DNA of 64,000 nt from Mangifera indica (Eukaryota; Streptophyta; Magnoliopsida; Sapindales; Anacardiaceae): the NCBI RefSeq assembly GCF_011075055.1, contig NC_058141.1, positions 16,873,639 to 16,937,638 of the forward strand, given 5' to 3'. Each line of letters begins with the position of its first letter. Position 1 is the stretch's first letter. A model generated the notes under the pieces. It had not been told where the DNA came from. It saw only the letters and a program-made list of their open reading frames with translations, and did not search any database. The position numbers were made by a program, and so were the translations under genes. Shown piece after piece: positions 61,801-64,000 of this stretch.

Positions 61801-63661
61801 TTCTATCATGAAAATGCAAGTTCCTCTACACTTCCATACGCCATAGCATCAAGGGATTGTCTGGGACCGAGTAGTCAAGTTCCATTTCCATGGCTCACGC
61901 AAGTTTCTGATCACAGTTCCATGAAGAAGCTTCAACTGTTTCTATTCGGAAAGCAATTATGTCGTCTCCTGGCCTGGCAATAATTAATGTTGAAGAATTA
62001 GGAATAAGGCAGCTCAACTTTGGTTTCAAATCCTTTCATCAGCTTGTAAATGAGTTTAATTTTCAGACTCCAGCTCAAGATCAGGTAAGCAATTATGTCG
62101 TCTCCTGGTTTGGCAATAATGCTGAAGAATCAAGAATAAGGCAACTCACTTTTGGTTCCATTCCTCTCATCAACTTGTAAATGAGTCCAACTAGTCACGA
62201 AGTTGCCGAAAATTTGGGTAAGCATCTATTCATGTGATTCATATTGTCTTCTAATCTAGTAATATGTGTGTTATTATGTGATTGAATATTATTTTATTCT
62301 TAATTCAAAATCATTTAATTATATGATAATAAATAATAAATATATATTTATTTGTATACATATAATTTTATTATAATTATACAAGATATGTTTTAAAAAG
62401 GAATAAACAAAAAATATAAAGAGAAATTATAATTTAAAAAGGTATAAAGGATATACTTTAAAATATGGTTTATGCATTATCAGAACAAAGGGAAGTTTAA
62501 GTGCATAAATAAAAAACATAATTAAATTTTATATGATTGATTGAATTTATAAATAAATTAAAAATTTAATCTTGATTTATTGAAAAAAACTTAAATTAAT
62601 ATCTTTTTATATATAAAATTTTTTATTTTATTATCTAAATTATACCTTTTTATATTTATATAATAAGTTTTACGAAAACTTATCCATTAACAGTGATAAT
62701 ATTTACATGCTTTTTAAAATTAATAATGTACTCTTTCAGAGTAAATTTTCCATTAAAGAAAGCGTGATGCCGTCAAACCTAAATGGGTGATTTCCTTATG
62801 AATATGACCCTAATGCTGATCTCACCTGTCGCTCTCTGCGTTGTTAGAATCCGATAATGAGAGCAGGGAGCATGCCTTCTTCCCAGACTAAAGCAATTAT
62901 GAGTCATTTTCAAACAGTGTAAAAGTAATCCTTAAATCTCCACCATATTTGTAAAAATCTCTTATCCGTCTATCTTTATTTATTTATTCAGGGTTATTAT
63001 TTTAGAACGGAAAAATCATTTACCTGTAGCCGGAGTTCAGTTCAGGCGAGTTTCCATTCTGTTTTTTTTTTTTTTTTTCTTATTTAAGCATATAGATATC
63101 TTGATCAATGTGTTAATGTAGAAATTAAATTGTTTCTATTATTATGGTTTACTTCATTTTTCTATTTTTGTTTCGAGCAGGGTTGTGGTAGTACTTGAAT
63201 TGTCCATATGCTTGTCATAGTATTTTGGATTAATTATCCCTATGCTTATCATTAATGAACTTTAGTTTCTACTGTTACCAAATCATAGTATTTTGGATCA
63301 GAATGAACATTTTTGTGAGTTTAGATAGTAAATCTATGTGGGTTCTCTTGCATCTAAGACTAGATGACTGTACCTAAAATTTTGGATGAAATTTCTGGAT
63401 AGACTAAAATCTTCAATTGCTGCCGCTTTGAAGGTGATATTCCATAACAAACAAATGTGGGATGTTGAGATCTCCTCTACGGTATAATTGTTTAGCCTTC
63501 ACTTTTAACTGATTGGCTTCTTGGGGAATTTGATGTAAAACAGACATTGAATTTAAGGTTTTAATTATTATTTTAAAATCATGGTAGGTGGTTGAGATAA
63601 CTTAGCTAATGTCCCTTCAGCTTTCAATAATCTGCTTGTGACTAACATCTTGTTCATATCA
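61801..63661. other. Region upstream of MHX with 136-bp duplication
   Basis: A segment at about 61953-62088 is repeated at about 62089-62224 (see findings). The rest is AT-rich. The end, up to an acceptor TTCATATCAG at 63652-63661, probably contains the MHX leader exon and leader intron; a possible leader donor is CAGGCGA then GTTTCC near 63045. No other gene. Confidence 0.45.
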
Positions 63662-63670
63662 GGTGATTTT

Positions 63671-63724
63671 ATGCTTATGCAATTGGCTACAAACTTGTGC
63701 CACAACTTGAGACTGGCTGATTAA
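63671..63724 (+). promoter_or_regulatory. Upstream ORF in the MHX leader
   Basis: An ATG at 63671 (second in-frame ATG at 63677) opens a 17-codon reading frame, [17 protein letters not shown], with TAA at 63722-63724, two bases before the MHX start at 63727. It should reduce initiation at the main start. I recall that Arabidopsis MHX has a short leader uORF that acts partly through nonsense-mediated decay; the arrangement here agrees. Confidence 0.7.
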
Positions 63725-63726
63725 AG

Positions 63727-64000
63727 ATGGCCTCTGTATATAAGCAATTTGGACTTTCCAATATTTTGGGGCATAAAAAATGTGATAGCTACCTGCTTTT
63801 CAGTGGTGAAACCTCTCTAGGAGATGGATTCCAGGCTTTCTTATATATTGTTGGTCTTGCTTACTGTTTCATTGGATTGTCATCTATAACTGCTCATTTT
63901 TTCCGTTCTATGGAGAATATAGTGAAACATTCGCGTAGGGTAGTAGAAATAGATCCTTGCAGTAATGCCAAAATTGTTAGATATGAAAAGGTATGGAATT
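63727..64000 (+). CDS. MHX: MHX-type vacuolar Mg/Zn-proton exchanger, N-terminal part (runs off the window)
   Basis: The first 91 codons of a gene continuing past the right edge. The start MASVYKQFG is followed by [20 protein letters not shown], the first membrane segment [21 protein letters not shown], and [30 protein letters not shown]. The blocks CxSYLLFx[27 protein letters not shown] and YEKVWN are those of plant MHX, a member of the cation/Ca exchanger superfamily in the vacuolar membrane that moves Mg2+ and Zn2+ against protons. The GTATGG after YEK is coding (VW), not a donor. The acceptor at 63661 and the uORF lie just upstream. Confidence 0.85.
   Translation, partial: MASVYKQFGLSNILGHKKCDSYLLFSGETSLGDGFQAFLYIVGLAYCFIGLSSITAHFFRSMENIVKHSRRVVEIDPCSNAKIVRYEKVWN

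Overview
This is nuclear DNA of a dicot plant. It is AT-rich and has multi-exon genes with short GT-AG introns, plant-only families (an EID1-like F-box protein, an SR34-type splicing factor, a pectin methylesterase inhibitor, an MHX-type exchanger), TA microsatellites and miniature transposons. It carries no prokaryotic, organellar or viral gene set. I could not narrow the species beyond a core eudicot, probably a rosid.

Layout: RFI2-like RING E3 ligase (+, 2105-6274); GH1 beta-glucosidase with two in-frame stops (-, 6963-10493); EID1-like F-box protein (-, 13237-14205); SR34-type splicing factor (-, 15396-19640); complex I subunit NDUFS5 (-, 21474-23646); DExH helicase with two CCCH fingers (+, 26657-33665); MZM1-like LYR protein with an aberrant C-terminus (+, 34822-35139); PMEI (+, 36662-37246); UDP-glucuronate decarboxylase UXS with a one-base frameshift (+, 41429-44827); caffeoylshikimate esterase/monoacylglycerol lipase-like hydrolase (-, 47530-50324); OEP16-4-like pore protein (-, 53170-55211); ribosomal protein eL22 (+, 55544-57047); and the start of an MHX metal/proton exchanger (+, 63727 to the edge). 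I rebuilt the exons of all spliced genes by hand. The reading frame closes in every one of them except UXS.

The genes are unrelated housekeeping and regulatory genes, not a pathway cluster. Their order, RFI2 - NDUFS5 - CCCH helicase - PMEI - UXS - hydrolase - MHX, is the mirror image of a run of Arabidopsis chromosome 2 genes as I remember it (about At2g47700 down to At2g47600). BGLU11 and SR34 are neighbours on Arabidopsis chromosome 1. The window therefore looks like a well preserved ancestral block.

Intergenic DNA is dominated by small non-autonomous transposons. One family has about 25-bp inverted termini (GGCCAAAGGACTATTT...) and 9-bp target duplications, so it is probably Mutator-derived. 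It is present in at least six copies, one of them split by a second AT-rich element. A 950-bp hAT-like element with an 8-bp target duplication sits inside a tandem 271-bp repeat.

I found no new multi-gene system. The observations most worth following are: the two amber codons in an otherwise intact beta-glucosidase; the UXS frameshift beside a textbook U12 AT-AC intron; a candidate poison exon and an in-frame terminal intron in the SR gene; an upstream ORF ending two bases before the MHX start; and the dated, nested transposon insertions.
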